From Pararhizobium qamdonense (lineage in GTDB: Bacteria; Pseudomonadota; Alphaproteobacteria; Rhizobiales; Rhizobiaceae): DNA of 64,000 bases. Under the pieces are notes generated by a model. The model searched no databases. It was given only the letters and a program-made list of their open reading frames with translations, and was not told where the DNA came from. Shown piece after piece: positions 28,398 through 36,651 of the stretch; the stretch's first letter is position 1, and each line of letters starts with the position of its first letter. Made by a program: the position numbers and the translations under genes. The stretch covers positions 1,862,001 through 1,926,000 of the forward strand of contig NZ_CP119566.1 of NCBI RefSeq assembly GCF_029277445.1, in the 5' to 3' direction.

Positions 28398-29198
28398 TCA
28401 GATGCCGCCGCCAAGCTCTGCAGCGGCGATTTCGGCGACATGAAGTGCGGGCGCCGGATCGCCGTCATCCTCGAGGAACCAGGCTGCGGACAGTCCGGCA
28501 TAGGCGATGATCCAGCGCAGCAGCCGTTCCGGTGCAAGCCCCGATTCCTGCGCCACGATGGCAAGCTGGCGGCGAAGCCTTGCAGCGTCTTTTGTTGCGG
28601 GCAGGTCCGGATTGCAAAACAGGTTGGCATAGTCATAGCCGCGCTCGCCGAGCAGCCCCTTCGGGTCGATCGCCAGCCAGCCCCGGTCTTCGAAGTCGAG
28701 AATATTGCTGTGGTGGATATCGCCGTGCAGGGCGCCGGTCTCAAGCGGCGCGGCAAGCAGGGTTTTGGCAACCGCATGCGCGGTGGCGAAGGCTCCGCCA
28801 TGGATTGTGGATGCCGACTCAAGGGCGCGAAACCAGATGTCGAGGGGAACAAGCTCGGGATAGGGTTTCGTGCGTGGCCGGTGCAGGGTTTGCACCGTAC
28901 CGCAGATGATCCGGCTTGCGGCATCATCGCCGCCGCTCATCGCCATGGTGAGCAGCGACCGCGTGCCGTGCGCCCGCTCAAGCAGAACGGCATCACCGTC
29001 CTTTGCATAGACCTTGGCCGCACCTAACCCATCCCACCACCGCATCAGCAATGCACCGCGCTTCTCCTCGCTTACGGTGGCAACCTTCAGCATCGCAGGC
29101 AGGCCCCGCCAGCGGACAGGAAGGAGATGGCTGGAATGCGTGACGACAGGACTTCCGTCTGGCACGAGCTCAAAGGCCTGTATGTAGCGGTCAAACAT
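28398..29198 (-). CDS. APH(6)/hydroxyurea-type phosphotransferase
   Basis: The 266 residues belong to the aminoglycoside/hydroxyurea kinase family. The Brenner motif HGDIHHSNILDF and the Mg-binding WLAIDPKGLLGERGYDYANL are intact. Homologues phosphorylate streptomycin at position 6 or hydroxyurea, and many chromosomal members have no known natural substrate. ATG 29198 (MFDRYIQAF) starts directly downstream of the MITE-like copy 2 cluster; the in-frame extension into that repeat is rejected. Confidence 0.85.
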   Translation of the reverse strand: MFDRYIQAFELVPDGSPVVTHSSHLLPVRWRGLPAMLKVATVSEEKRGALLMRWWDGLGAAKVYAKDGDAVLLERAHGTRSLLTMAMSGGDDAASRIICGTVQTLHRPRTKPYPELVPLDIWFRALESASTIHGGAFATAHAVAKTLLAAPLETGALHGDIHHSNILDFEDRGWLAIDPKGLLGERGYDYANLFCNPDLPATKDAARLRRQLAIVAQESGLAPERLLRWIIAYAGLSAAWFLEDDGDPAPALHVAEIAAAELGGGI

Positions 29199-29211
29199 TG
29201 TGCCTCTTTCG

Positions 29212-29241
29212 TTCACCTCCCCCTCAAGGGGAGGGTGGACG
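29212..29241. repeat. Solitary half-module of the MITE-like element
   Basis: CCTCCCCCTC/AAGGGGAGGG hairpin identical to the outer end of the element, placed 20 bp before full copy 2. It looks like the remnant of a second nested or tandem copy. Confidence 0.75.
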
Positions 29242-29260
29242 CTCACGGCACCTGCCCTTT

Positions 29261-29400
29261 CACCTCCCCCTTGAGGGGGGAGGTCGCCGCAACGCGGCGG
29301 GTGGGGGCGACCGACTGCGAGCGCCATGGCCTATTGTATATGCCGCAGGTCACCCCACCCCGGAGCTTTGCTCCGACCCTCCCCCTCGAGGGGAGGGTGG
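29261..29400. repeat. MITE-like intergenic element, copy 2
   Basis: A left module at 29261-29312 and an inverted right module at about 29348-29400 flank a core of about 35 bp. It fills the gap between the APH-like gene and the Old Yellow Enzyme gene and stops four bases short of the latter's stop codon. Confidence 0.85.
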
Positions 29401-29404
29401 ATGG

Positions 29405-30529
29405 TCACGCTACCTGCTGTTCCAAGACCGGGTAATCCGTGTAGCCCTTGGCGCCGCCGCCGTAGAAGGTTGCCTGGTCCGGGGTGTTGAGCGGGGCATT
29501 GTCTTTCAGACGCTGGACCAGGTCCGGATTGGCGATGAACGGCTTGCCGAAGGCGACGAGGTCGGTCTTGCCGTCCTTGACGGCCTCGATGGCGAGGTCG
29601 CGGTCGTAGCCGTTATTGGTCATCCAGGCGGCCTTGCCGCCGGCCTTTTCATAGGCTGCGCGCAAAGCTGCGTAGTCGAACGGCGTGTCGCCCTGCTGGA
29701 AGTCGCGCGGGCCGCCGGTGGCACCCTCGATGACGTGAATATAGGACAGCTTGTACCTGGCGAGGCCCTCGACGACAGAGGTGAAGAGCGTCTGCGCATC
29801 CGGGTCGGACGAATCGTTGGCGGGGGTGACCGGGGAAATACGGATGCCGGTGCGGCCCTCGCCGATTTCCTTGGTGATGGCATCGACGACCTCGAACAGG
29901 AAGCGGGCGCGGTTTTCGATCGGGCCGCCATAGGCGTCGGTGCGGACATTGGAGCCCGACCGCAGGAACTGGTCGATCAGGTAACCGTTGGCGGCATGGA
30001 TCTCGACACCGTCAAAGCCGGCATCGACAGCGGCGCGGGCGCCCTTGCGATAGTCCTCGATGATGCCGGGGATTTCGAAAAGTTCCAGCGCGCGCGGCTC
30101 GGAGGTTTCGGCAAAGGTGCCGGTACCGTCGGCATTGACCAGATAGGTCTTCGATTTCGCCTGGATGGCCGATGCCGAGACCGGCTTGCCGCCGTCCGGC
30201 TGCAGCGTGGTGTGGGAGATACGCCCGACATGCCACATCTGCACGACGATCTTGCCGCCGGCCGAATGCACGGCGTCGGTCACCTTTTTCCAGCCGTCGA
30301 GGGCTTCTGCGGTGTAGAGGCCGGGAACATCGGCATAACCCTGGCCCTGATGGGTGATCGCGGTCGCCTCGGTGATCAAAAGACCGGCCGATGCGCGCTG
30401 TTCATAATAGGTGACGTTGAGCGTGTTCGGCACGGCGCCCGGCGAACGGTTGCGCGTCAGCGGCGCCATCACGATGCGGTTGGCAAGCTCGATGTCGCCG
30501 ATCTTGATCGGGTCGAAGAGGGAAGTCAT
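29405..30529 (-). CDS. Alkene reductase, Old Yellow Enzyme family (NemA-like)
   Basis: This 374-residue FMN barrel enzyme reduces activated C=C bonds, nitrate esters or N-ethylmaleimide with NAD(P)H. It has LFDPIKIGDIELANRIVMAPLTRNRS, WHVGRISH, the catalytic pair in DGVEIHAANGYLIDQFL, and ANRARFLFEVVD-like FMN segments. It lies 62 bp downstream of the ArsR-family gene on the same strand, probably as one transcript. Induction by electrophiles or by the ArsR ligand is inferred. Confidence 0.93.
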   Translation of the reverse strand: MTSLFDPIKIGDIELANRIVMAPLTRNRSPGAVPNTLNVTYYEQRASAGLLITEATAITHQGQGYADVPGLYTAEALDGWKKVTDAVHSAGGKIVVQMWHVGRISHTTLQPDGGKPVSASAIQAKSKTYLVNADGTGTFAETSEPRALELFEIPGIIEDYRKGARAAVDAGFDGVEIHAANGYLIDQFLRSGSNVRTDAYGGPIENRARFLFEVVDAITKEIGEGRTGIRISPVTPANDSSDPDAQTLFTSVVEGLARYKLSYIHVIEGATGGPRDFQQGDTPFDYAALRAAYEKAGGKAAWMTNNGYDRDLAIEAVKDGKTDLVAFGKPFIANPDLVQRLKDNAPLNTPDQATFYGGGAKGYTDYPVLEQQVA

Positions 30530-30591
30530 GGGAAGTCCTTTTCAATGACTGCGTTTATGTCTTGGGAGGATGGGTTCAGGCAATGTGGCTG

Positions 30592-30885
30592 TCAGAGCGT
30601 CTTGCCGATATCGGTCAGGAACGCGGCGATCGTGTCTTCGTTCCGCTTGTAGAAAATCCACTGGCCAACACGTTTGGTGGTGACGAGATCGGCGCGCTGC
30701 AGGATCGACAGATGGCCCGAAACCGTCGATTGCGACAGGCCGCAGCGTTCGAACTGGCTGGCGCAGACCCCCATGTCCAGCGGATGATGCTGGGTGGAAA
30801 AATGCGCTTCCGGCTCCTTCATCCAGCCAAGCATCTCGATGCGCTTGGGATGTGCCAGGGCTTTGAGGATTTCGTCTTTATCCAT
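30592..30885 (-). CDS. ArsR-family regulator
   Basis: This 97-residue winged-helix repressor has DEILKALAHPKRIEMLGWM, the recognition helix QSTVSGHLSILQRADLV, and the wing TKRVGQWIFYKRN. A CGLS Cys and GVCAS Cys could sense thiol-reactive compounds. ATG 30885 is preferred, as family members start close to DEILKAL. In Sinorhizobium the ArsR gene SMc01226 holds the same place beside the AbcR RNAs. Confidence 0.9.
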   Translation of the reverse strand: MDKDEILKALAHPKRIEMLGWMKEPEAHFSTQHHPLDMGVCASQFERCGLSQSTVSGHLSILQRADLVTTKRVGQWIFYKRNEDTIAAFLTDIGKTL

Positions 30886-30989
30886 TGCCGTTTCTGTATC
30901 GCTAAATTCCGATGTACCGATATGTAAATCGGCCAAAGCCGATATTCAAGTCACGACTTCGTAAAAAATGCATCATGGAAAATCTGGGC

Positions 30990-31106
30990 AAAAAAAGAGG
31001 GCCACTGAAGAACAGGGCCCTTTGAGATGTGAAGGTTAAAACCTCCAGAGGGGAACAGCTGCTGCGATGGTACTGGGAGGAAGAAGACCATCATGTGCAT
31101 CAGCTG
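30990..31106 (-). ncRNA. abcR: AbcR-type small RNA, copy A (downstream copy)
   Basis: On the minus strand a 5' hairpin (stem at 31087-31092 and 31066-31071, 15-nt loop with CCTCCCA) is followed by CCCCTCTGGAGG. A GGGCC...GGCCC terminator running into seven T residues (30990-30996) closes the transcript. The C-rich unpaired motifs are anti-Shine-Dalgarno seeds typical of AbcR RNAs, which repress ABC-transporter mRNAs with Hfq. The 5' end is approximate. Position between the ArsR gene and lsrB matches Sinorhizobium AbcR1/AbcR2. Confidence 0.88.
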
Positions 31107-31192
31107 GATTGGATATGGGAAAGCGCCGCCGAAACTTCAATGGCTCGCGCCAAGAATTATTGCAACTATAGGTATGTCTTTGAAATCTGGGC

Positions 31193-31310
31193 AAAAAAAG
31201 AGGGCCACAAGAAAAACTTGGGCCCTTTATAGTTATGAAGGTAATTAAACCTCCAGAGGGGAACAGCTGCTGCGGTGGCACTGGGAGGAAAAAAGCCACC
31301 AAGATGCATC
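31193..31310 (-). ncRNA. abcR: AbcR-type small RNA, copy B (upstream copy)
   Basis: Second tandem copy with the same plan. The stem GGTGGC (31274-31279) pairs with GCCACC (31295-31300) around a 15-nt loop with CCTCCCA, and the terminator stem GGGCC/GGCCC ends in seven T residues (31193-31199). Two base pairs of the first stem and the inner terminator stem differ from copy A by compensatory changes, which supports both RNA folds. A candidate promoter lies upstream (TTGCGA near 31340, CATACC near 31322). Which copy is AbcR1 or AbcR2 cannot be assigned here. Confidence 0.88.
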
Positions 31311-31521
31311 AGCTGCAGTCGGTATGATGGTTTTTTGGGCCGTTCGCAATCATTTAATATGCATGACAGCCATGTGCCGTACGCACCCCTGCGCAATTTT
31401 CAGGCGATTTCAGGTTGTTGCATCCCCCGCAAAACTGGGGATTTGGCAAAAAATCAGTTAAAACAACAGTTTGTCTAGAAGAAAAGTGAAGAGCATTTTT
31501 TGTGCAGGTGCGAAGGCCGTA

Positions 31522-32418
31522 TCAGAAGGCCCAGTTGCGGGCCTTTGCAACGATGAAATCACGGAAGACTTTCAGCTTGGCGGCGTTCTTCATCTCGTCG
31601 GGATAGCAGAAATAGGTGTCGAAAGACGGAATCTCCGCACCGATCGGAAGTTGAATCAAACCGGGATCGCGGCCGACGATATAGTCCGGCATCATGGCAA
31701 TGCCGATGCCGAGCAGGCAGGCGCGCTTGATCGAGGTCTGGCTGTTGATCTGCAGGTGCGAGGGGCGGGGATTGTCGGAATCCCGGCCGGCAATCTCCAG
31801 CCAGTTGACGTCGAGCAGATAGTTGGGTGCCGGTTCGCCGAAGGTGATGATGCGGTGGTTGTCGAGATCCTCGATCGACTGCGGCTCGCCATACTTGTTG
31901 ATATAGGAGGGGGCCGCGTAGACATGCATGTGCACGGTGAACAGCTTGCGCTGGATGAGATCGGACTGCTGCGGCTGGCGCAGCCGGATGGCGCAGTCGG
32001 CATGGCGCATGTTCACGTCCAGCTCCTCGTTGTCGAGGATCAGCTGGACCTGCATGTCGGGATAGAGCGACAGGAATTCCTGCACCTTGTCGGTCAGCCA
32101 GCCCTGGCCGAGACCCACCGTCGTGGTGATGCGCAGCTTGCCGGACGGCTTGTCGGTGTTCTCGGTCAGCTGGACCTTGACGCTTTCCAGCTTCATCAGA
32201 ACTTCATGGGCGGTGCGATAGAGGATTTCGCCCTGTTCGGTGAGGATCAGGCCGCGGGCATGGCGATGGAACAGCTTGATGCCGACATCCTGCTCCAGCG
32301 ACGAGACCTGGCGGCTGATGGCCGATTGGGAAAGGTGCAGCTTGTCGGCCGCATGGGTGAACGATCCCGCTTCCGCCGCCGCATGGAAAATGCGCAGTTT
32401 GTCCCAGTCTAGCGGCAT
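31522..32418 (-). CDS. lsrB: LysR-family regulator LsrB/VtlR
   Basis: The 298 residues have a winged helix (HAAAEAGSFTHAADKLHLSQSAISRQVSSLE) and effector domain. Location between the AbcR RNAs and trxB identifies it as the orthologue of S. meliloti LsrB and Brucella/Agrobacterium VtlR. Those proteins activate an AbcR RNA and influence oxidative-stress and LPS genes. ATG 32418 (MPLDWDKLRIF) is the conserved start. It is encoded on the same strand as the RNAs, with trxB upstream. Confidence 0.93.
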   Translation of the reverse strand: MPLDWDKLRIFHAAAEAGSFTHAADKLHLSQSAISRQVSSLEQDVGIKLFHRHARGLILTEQGEILYRTAHEVLMKLESVKVQLTENTDKPSGKLRITTTVGLGQGWLTDKVQEFLSLYPDMQVQLILDNEELDVNMRHADCAIRLRQPQQSDLIQRKLFTVHMHVYAAPSYINKYGEPQSIEDLDNHRIITFGEPAPNYLLDVNWLEIAGRDSDNPRPSHLQINSQTSIKRACLLGIGIAMMPDYIVGRDPGLIQLPIGAEIPSFDTYFCYPDEMKNAAKLKVFRDFIVAKARNWAF

Positions 32419-32531
32419 GGTGTCCCCCAATAGGTGCTCGTGGCGGAAAACGGCCTCGTGTTTTCCGCCATAAGGCTGATTGTCTGTTCCCACTCAGGAG
32501 CGGCTTTAACCACTCCCATTCTTCGCGGCTT

Positions 32532-33506
32532 CTATTCGGCCGCAATTGCGACAGGCATATGGCCCGCCAGATATTTTTCGGCTTCAAGAGCGGCCATGCA
32601 GCCCATTCCGGCAGCGGTGATCGCCTGGCGGTAGATATCGTCGGTCACGTCGCCGGCGGCGTAAACGCCAGCCACGTCGGTGGCCGTCGAATCCGGCGCC
32701 GTCCACAGGTAACCGTTCGGCTTCAGGCGCAGCTTGTCCTTGAAGAGCTCGACTGCCGGCGCATGTCCGATTGCCACGAACACGCCGTCGATCGGCATGT
32801 CGCTGACGGCACCCGTCCTGGTGTTGCGCAGCTTGACGCCGCTGACGGAAGCCGGCATCGGGGGCTTGGCCGGGCTACCTGTATATTCCGTCACTTCATG
32901 ATCCCAGATGATCTTCACGTTCGGTTTGGCAAACAGCCGCTCCTGCAGGATCTTTTCGGCGCGGAAATGATCACGGCGATGCACCACCGTCACGGTCTTC
33001 GCAAGGTTGGACAGGTAGAGCGCTTCCTCGACGGCCGAATTGCCACCGCCGACCACGATCACGTCCTTGTTGCGATAGAAGAAGCCGTCGCAGGTGGCGC
33101 AGGCCGAAACGCCAAAGCCCTGGAAGGCCGGTTCGCTTTCGATGCCCAGCCATTTCGCCTTGGCGCCGGTGGCGATGATCAGGACGTCTGCGGTCCAGTC
33201 GGTGCCGCTGTCGGTCTTGAGCTTGAAGGGGCGCACCGACATATCGACATCGGTGACGAGGTCGTTGACGATCTCGGCGCCGACATGCTGCGCCTGCTTG
33301 AGCATCTGCTCCATCATCCACGGGCCCTGGACCGGATCGGCATAGCCCGGATAGTTCTCGACATCTGTGGTGATCATCAGCTGGCCGCCCTGTTCCATGC
33401 CGGCGATCAGAACCGGATTGAGCAGCGCGCGCGCCGAATAGATGGCGGCGGTATAACCGGCAGGTCCTGAGCCGATGATGAGAACTTTGGTGTGTCGGGC
33501 AGTCAT
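32532..33506 (-). CDS. trxB: Thioredoxin reductase
   Basis: This 324-residue FAD flavoprotein transfers electrons from NADPH to thioredoxin. It has the FAD fold GSGPAGYTAAIYSARA, the redox dithiol CATC (SACATCDGFFYRN near residue 145), and the NADPH fold GGGNSAVEEALYL. The C-terminal GDVTDDIYRQAITAAGMGC is also present. It lies upstream of lsrB on the same strand and is divergent from the Lrp gene. Confidence 0.97.
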   Translation of the reverse strand: MTARHTKVLIIGSGPAGYTAAIYSARALLNPVLIAGMEQGGQLMITTDVENYPGYADPVQGPWMMEQMLKQAQHVGAEIVNDLVTDVDMSVRPFKLKTDSGTDWTADVLIIATGAKAKWLGIESEPAFQGFGVSACATCDGFFYRNKDVIVVGGGNSAVEEALYLSNLAKTVTVVHRRDHFRAEKILQERLFAKPNVKIIWDHEVTEYTGSPAKPPMPASVSGVKLRNTRTGAVSDMPIDGVFVAIGHAPAVELFKDKLRLKPNGYLWTAPDSTATDVAGVYAAGDVTDDIYRQAITAAGMGCMAALEAEKYLAGHMPVAIAAE

Positions 33507-33830
33507 GGTCCGGGTCCTTCGATCACCACAGCGGTATAAAGCCGCGCAGCATCGTCCTTCGTTGAGAAAATCCCCTCTAGTCTAGGGATTCTGGCGGCCT
33601 TGTTTCAAGGGCAGGGTGGCCGATACACACAGATGTGTTGCTCCATTGCCCCGATTTAACGAGGTTTTTGTGCATGACACACAAACTCGCTCTCGTTTTT
33701 CCATCTCAATACGTGTTACCGACGAGCCTTTCATCCGGCTAGACCCGCCGTCTGGTTTCTGGCGTGCCGGGCCTCTTCGCAATAACAGCTTTGATCCAAT
33801 ATAACGAGAAGAACAACGGGAAGCTCTACC
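33507..33830. other. 324-bp divergent region, trxB versus Lrp gene
   Basis: This region holds both promoters. TTTGTG (33667-33672) and CACAAA (33680-33685) form a small inverted repeat that could be an Lrp-type site. No gene is supported. Confidence 0.4.
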
Positions 33831-34301
33831 ATGGTGATACGCGTCGAACTTGATGCTATCGATATGAAAATTCTGCGCGAACTGCAAAATGACGGACGCA
33901 TGACCAATGTCGAGCTGGCCGAGCGTGTTGGCATCTCGGCACCGCCCTGCCTGCGGCGCGTGCGCAAGCTGGAAGAGGCCGGCATCATCCGCGGCTATCG
34001 CGCCCTTTTGAATGCCCCGGCGCTGGGTTACGATCTGGTCGCGTTTTGCATGGTCGGCCTGAAACATCAGTCGGATGCCAATCTGAAGGCATTTGCCAAG
34101 CAGACGGCCAACTGGCCGCTGGTGCGCGAAGCCTGGATGGTGTCGGGAGAATCCGATTTCCTGCTGCAATGTGTGGCTGAAAACCTGGCAGGCTTCCAGG
34201 ATTTTGTCATCGAGGAACTCACGGCCACCGAGAATGTGGATACGGTCCGCACCATGCTGACCATCCGCCAGGTCAAGGATGTCAGCCTGATCGAGATCTA
34301 G
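33831..34301 (+). CDS. Lrp/AsnC-family regulator
   Basis: The 156 residues have an N-terminal helix-turn-helix (LDAIDMKILRELQNDGRMTNVELAERVGIS...PCLRRVRKLEEAG) and a C-terminal RAM domain that binds amino acids. It is one of many rhizobial Lrp-type proteins; its place beside trxB matches S. meliloti. It is convergent with the glycosyltransferase gene, with a small palindrome between them. Confidence 0.92.
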   Translation: MVIRVELDAIDMKILRELQNDGRMTNVELAERVGISAPPCLRRVRKLEEAGIIRGYRALLNAPALGYDLVAFCMVGLKHQSDANLKAFAKQTANWPLVREAWMVSGESDFLLQCVAENLAGFQDFVIEELTATENVDTVRTMLTIRQVKDVSLIEI

Positions 34302-34336
34302 ATGTGGAGCCTCATTGATCGTACGAGGTTCTAACT
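34302..34336. repeat. Mini-palindrome between Lrp gene and lpsB
   Basis: GAGCCTC and GAGGTTC flank ATTGATCGTAC. The same arrangement, nearly identical in sequence, occurs inside the CPT-like gene at 51807-51837. Here it sits where a terminator for the two convergent genes would be. Confidence 0.6.
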
Positions 34337-35392
34337 CTTAGACAGAAGCGTCTCGTACACCGCGCCGATCTTCTCCGCTTCACCCTTGATGCTGAAGCTT
34401 TCAACGGCGCGCAAAAGCCCGCGCTCGCCGGCGCGCTGCGTCCGTTCCGGATCGTCCATGAACAGAGCCGAAGCCTCCGTCATCTCGGCAAGGGACCCTG
34501 CCGGAATGAGAATGCCGGTCTCGTCCGCACCGGTGACGAGCAGTTCGGAAAAGGCGCCGACATCGGTTGCCACGACCGGTACCTGCGTTGCCATTGCCTC
34601 CAGCGGGGTGAGGCCGAAACCTTCCCAGCGCTGCGGGGCGACAAAGAGGTCGAGGGCCCGGTACCAGTCGGGAATATTCGTATGTTCGCCGACAAACAGG
34701 ATGCGTCCGGCAAGGCCTGCCGATTTCACCCTGTCCTTCAGTTCGGTCTCGAAGGCCTGATGCGACGGCGTGGCGCGGCCGGCGATGATGGCGATCCAGT
34801 CCGGCCGCTGCGGCAAAAGGGCAATCATGCTGTCGACGAAGAGGTCGGTGCCCTTCTGGTGGCGCACGCGGCCAAAGCAGCCGGCGATCTTTTTGTCCGC
34901 CGGCAGGCCGAGCGCCGTCTTGGCATTGGCCTTGTCTTCGGCCGGAAAGAACCGCTGCGTGTCGATGCCGTGCATGATGGTGGTGCTCGCCACCTCCAGA
35001 TAGGCCGCCGTGCGGTTGCTGGTGGCGATCACCGCGTCCATCTTCCGCACAAGGAATTTGGTCCAGCCGGAATGCTTGCGCTGCGAGGCGGAGGTGAAGA
35101 CGATCTTGAGTTTCATCCGCAGGAGATCGCGTAGCACGATCGCCGGCAGCATCTCGATGTTGCGCCGCGCATGCCAGACGCGCAGCGCCCGGTTTTTCGG
35201 GCGGCGCCAGAGGGCAGCGAGCGCGGTGTAGCCGATATGCGGCAGGCTGGCGGGAAGGCCAGGGCCAAGGACCGCGACCTTCTGGCCGAGTGCGCGCTGC
35301 ACCGGGATCAACTGGATGATGGTCGAGGTCACGCCGGACAGGCGGTGCTTGAAGTTCGGCGCTATGATCTCGACGTCGCTGATATCGTCCAC
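34331..35392 (-). CDS. lpsB: LPS core glycosyltransferase LpsB/LpcC-like (GT4)
   Basis: The 353 residues start VEIIAPNFKHRLSGVTSTI, diagnostic of rhizobial LpsB/LpcC, a core mannosyltransferase. GT4 features are the KKIAGCFGRVRHQKGTDLFV loop and the donor-binding EGFGLTPLEAMATQVPVVAT. It acts on the cytoplasmic side of the inner membrane during LPS core assembly. The start is GTG at 35392; no better in-frame ATG is available. The adjacent greA matches S. meliloti gene order. Confidence 0.9.
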   Translation of the reverse strand: MDDISDVEIIAPNFKHRLSGVTSTIIQLIPVQRALGQKVAVLGPGLPASLPHIGYTALAALWRRPKNRALRVWHARRNIEMLPAIVLRDLLRMKLKIVFTSASQRKHSGWTKFLVRKMDAVIATSNRTAAYLEVASTTIMHGIDTQRFFPAEDKANAKTALGLPADKKIAGCFGRVRHQKGTDLFVDSMIALLPQRPDWIAIIAGRATPSHQAFETELKDRVKSAGLAGRILFVGEHTNIPDWYRALDLFVAPQRWEGFGLTPLEAMATQVPVVATDVGAFSELLVTGADETGILIPAGSLAEMTEASALFMDDPERTQRAGERGLLRAVESFSIKGEAEKIGAVYETLLSKS

Positions 35393-35421
35393 GCTTGCCA
35401 GCTCCCGTTCTTCATCTCACA

Positions 35422-35463
35422 GAAAAAGCCCGGAGGCAGCTTTGCGCGCCGTCCGGGCTTTTC
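35422..35463 (-). terminator. Intrinsic terminator between greA and lpsB
   Basis: AAGCCCGGA and TCCGGGCTT form the stem with T-runs on both sides; the hairpin follows the greA stop (35483) on the minus strand. Confidence 0.9.
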
Positions 35464-35482
35464 AATAGCAACAGGCCGGGGA

Positions 35483-35959
35483 TCAGCCCCAGTTAATGGC
35501 GAGGATTTCGTAGGCCTTCGAGCCGCCGGGCGCGACGACTTCGATGGAATCGCCGACTTCCTTGCCGATCAGCGCGCGGGCAATCGGCGAGGAGATCGAG
35601 ATCCGGCCCTGCTTCACGTCGGCTTCCTGGTCGCCGACGATCTGGTAGGTCTTGTTTTCTTCGGTGTCTTCGTCGATCAGCTTGACGGTGGCGCCAAACT
35701 TGATCTTGGAGCCGGACATCTTCGACAGGTCGATGACTTCGGCGCGCGCGACGTAATCCTCGACTTCGCCGATCCGGCCTTCATTGTGGCTCTGGGCTTC
35801 CTTGGCCGCATGATATTCGGCGTTTTCCGAGAGGTCGCCATGGGCGCGCGCTTCGGAAATCGCTTCGATGATCCGCGGGCGCTCTTCCTGCTGACGCCAC
35901 CGCAGTTCTTCCTGCAACTTGGCGAATCCGCTTTGAGTCATCGGTACTTTTTCGACCAT
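35483..35959 (-). CDS. greA: Transcription elongation factor GreA
   Basis: The 158-residue protein rescues backtracked RNA polymerase by stimulating cleavage of the 3' transcript end. The N-terminal coiled coil ([22 protein letters not shown]) with tip acidic residues ([14 protein letters not shown]) and the C-terminal FKBP-like domain ([20 protein letters not shown]) are complete. ATG 35959 matches family starts. A leader hairpin with a T-tract lies upstream and may attenuate expression. Confidence 0.96.
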   Translation of the reverse strand: MVEKVPMTQSGFAKLQEELRWRQQEERPRIIEAISEARAHGDLSENAEYHAAKEAQSHNEGRIGEVEDYVARAEVIDLSKMSGSKIKFGATVKLIDEDTEENKTYQIVGDQEADVKQGRISISSPIARALIGKEVGDSIEVVAPGGSKAYEILAINWG

Positions 35960-36007
35960 TTCACTGTCCTTCATAGTCCATGCATGGCCCGCTTAGGCAG
36001 GCATCAG

Positions 36008-36052
36008 CACAAAAGAAAACGGTCACCGGAGCGTTAACCCCGGAACCGTCGG
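36008..36052 (-). promoter_or_regulatory. Terminator-like hairpin in the greA leader
   Basis: ACGGT-TCCGG pairs with CCGG-TG-ACCGT on the minus strand (36019-36049), followed by TTTTCTTTT (36011-36019), about 50 nt before the greA start. It has terminator form but lies upstream of greA, so it could attenuate the gene or release a short leader RNA. Confidence 0.65.
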
Positions 36053-36257
36053 AAACATTTGAACAACGCTTATAGCAGATAGCGCGGTGCAAAAGCCAGA
36101 TTAATCGGCGCTCGCCGCAAGTGCCGCAGCGTCTCTGCGGCGCTGGCCGCGAAGAAAGCGGAACAATTCACCGGTGGCTCCGTTCGGTCTTGGAGACGAA
36201 AGCCAGATGAAGCGGCCGTCAAAGTGCCGTGGATCAGGGCAGACAAGCGAGGACCAG

Positions 36258-36614
36258 ATGATGCAGGAAAACAACCATCCACAGGAGCGATTGAAGCTTT
36301 ACCGGCTGGTGCCGGTTGCCCGTGCCGGCGATCCGAATTGGGACAGCGCTGACAATCAGGGAGAGATTATCGTACGCGCGCTGTCGCCCGCCGACGCGCG
36401 GATTACGGCGGCCGAGGCAGAGCTTGATTTCACCGAGATCGATGCTAGCCCCGCAGAGGGCAATTCAACGCGCGATGCCAGCGCCTTCCGCAACGAGCGG
36501 CTGTATGCCGTGGTCGAAATGCTCGATCAAAACGGAGTGGCCGCCTCCGGCCCGCGCGGCGTGGTGGAAGGTATCGTGTCTGTCGGCACAATCAAGCCAA
36601 CCCAGATTTCCTAA
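36258..36614 (+). CDS. Conserved hypothetical protein
   Basis: The 118-residue acidic protein (MMQENNHPQERLKLYRLVPVARAGDPNWDSADN) has a small alpha/beta pattern; no motif or signal peptide is recognised. It is encoded 37 bp upstream of the SDR gene and probably cotranscribed. ATG 36258 follows GAGGACC. The function is unknown. Codon use looks like that of its neighbours. Confidence 0.65.
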   Translation: MMQENNHPQERLKLYRLVPVARAGDPNWDSADNQGEIIVRALSPADARITAAEAELDFTEIDASPAEGNSTRDASAFRNERLYAVVEMLDQNGVAASGPRGVVEGIVSVGTIKPTQIS

Positions 36615-36651
36615 AGACAACCAATTTCAGAGACAAACAAGGAGAATGACC

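Noticed and set aside
28398..29327. Extended start of the APH-like gene at 29327
   Set aside because: The extra 43 codons are translated repeat sequence; the conserved protein begins at 29198.
31029..31478. Short ORFs (67-88 codons) in the sRNA region
   Set aside because: They overlap the structured RNAs, have no ribosome binding site, and the covarying stems explain the conservation better.
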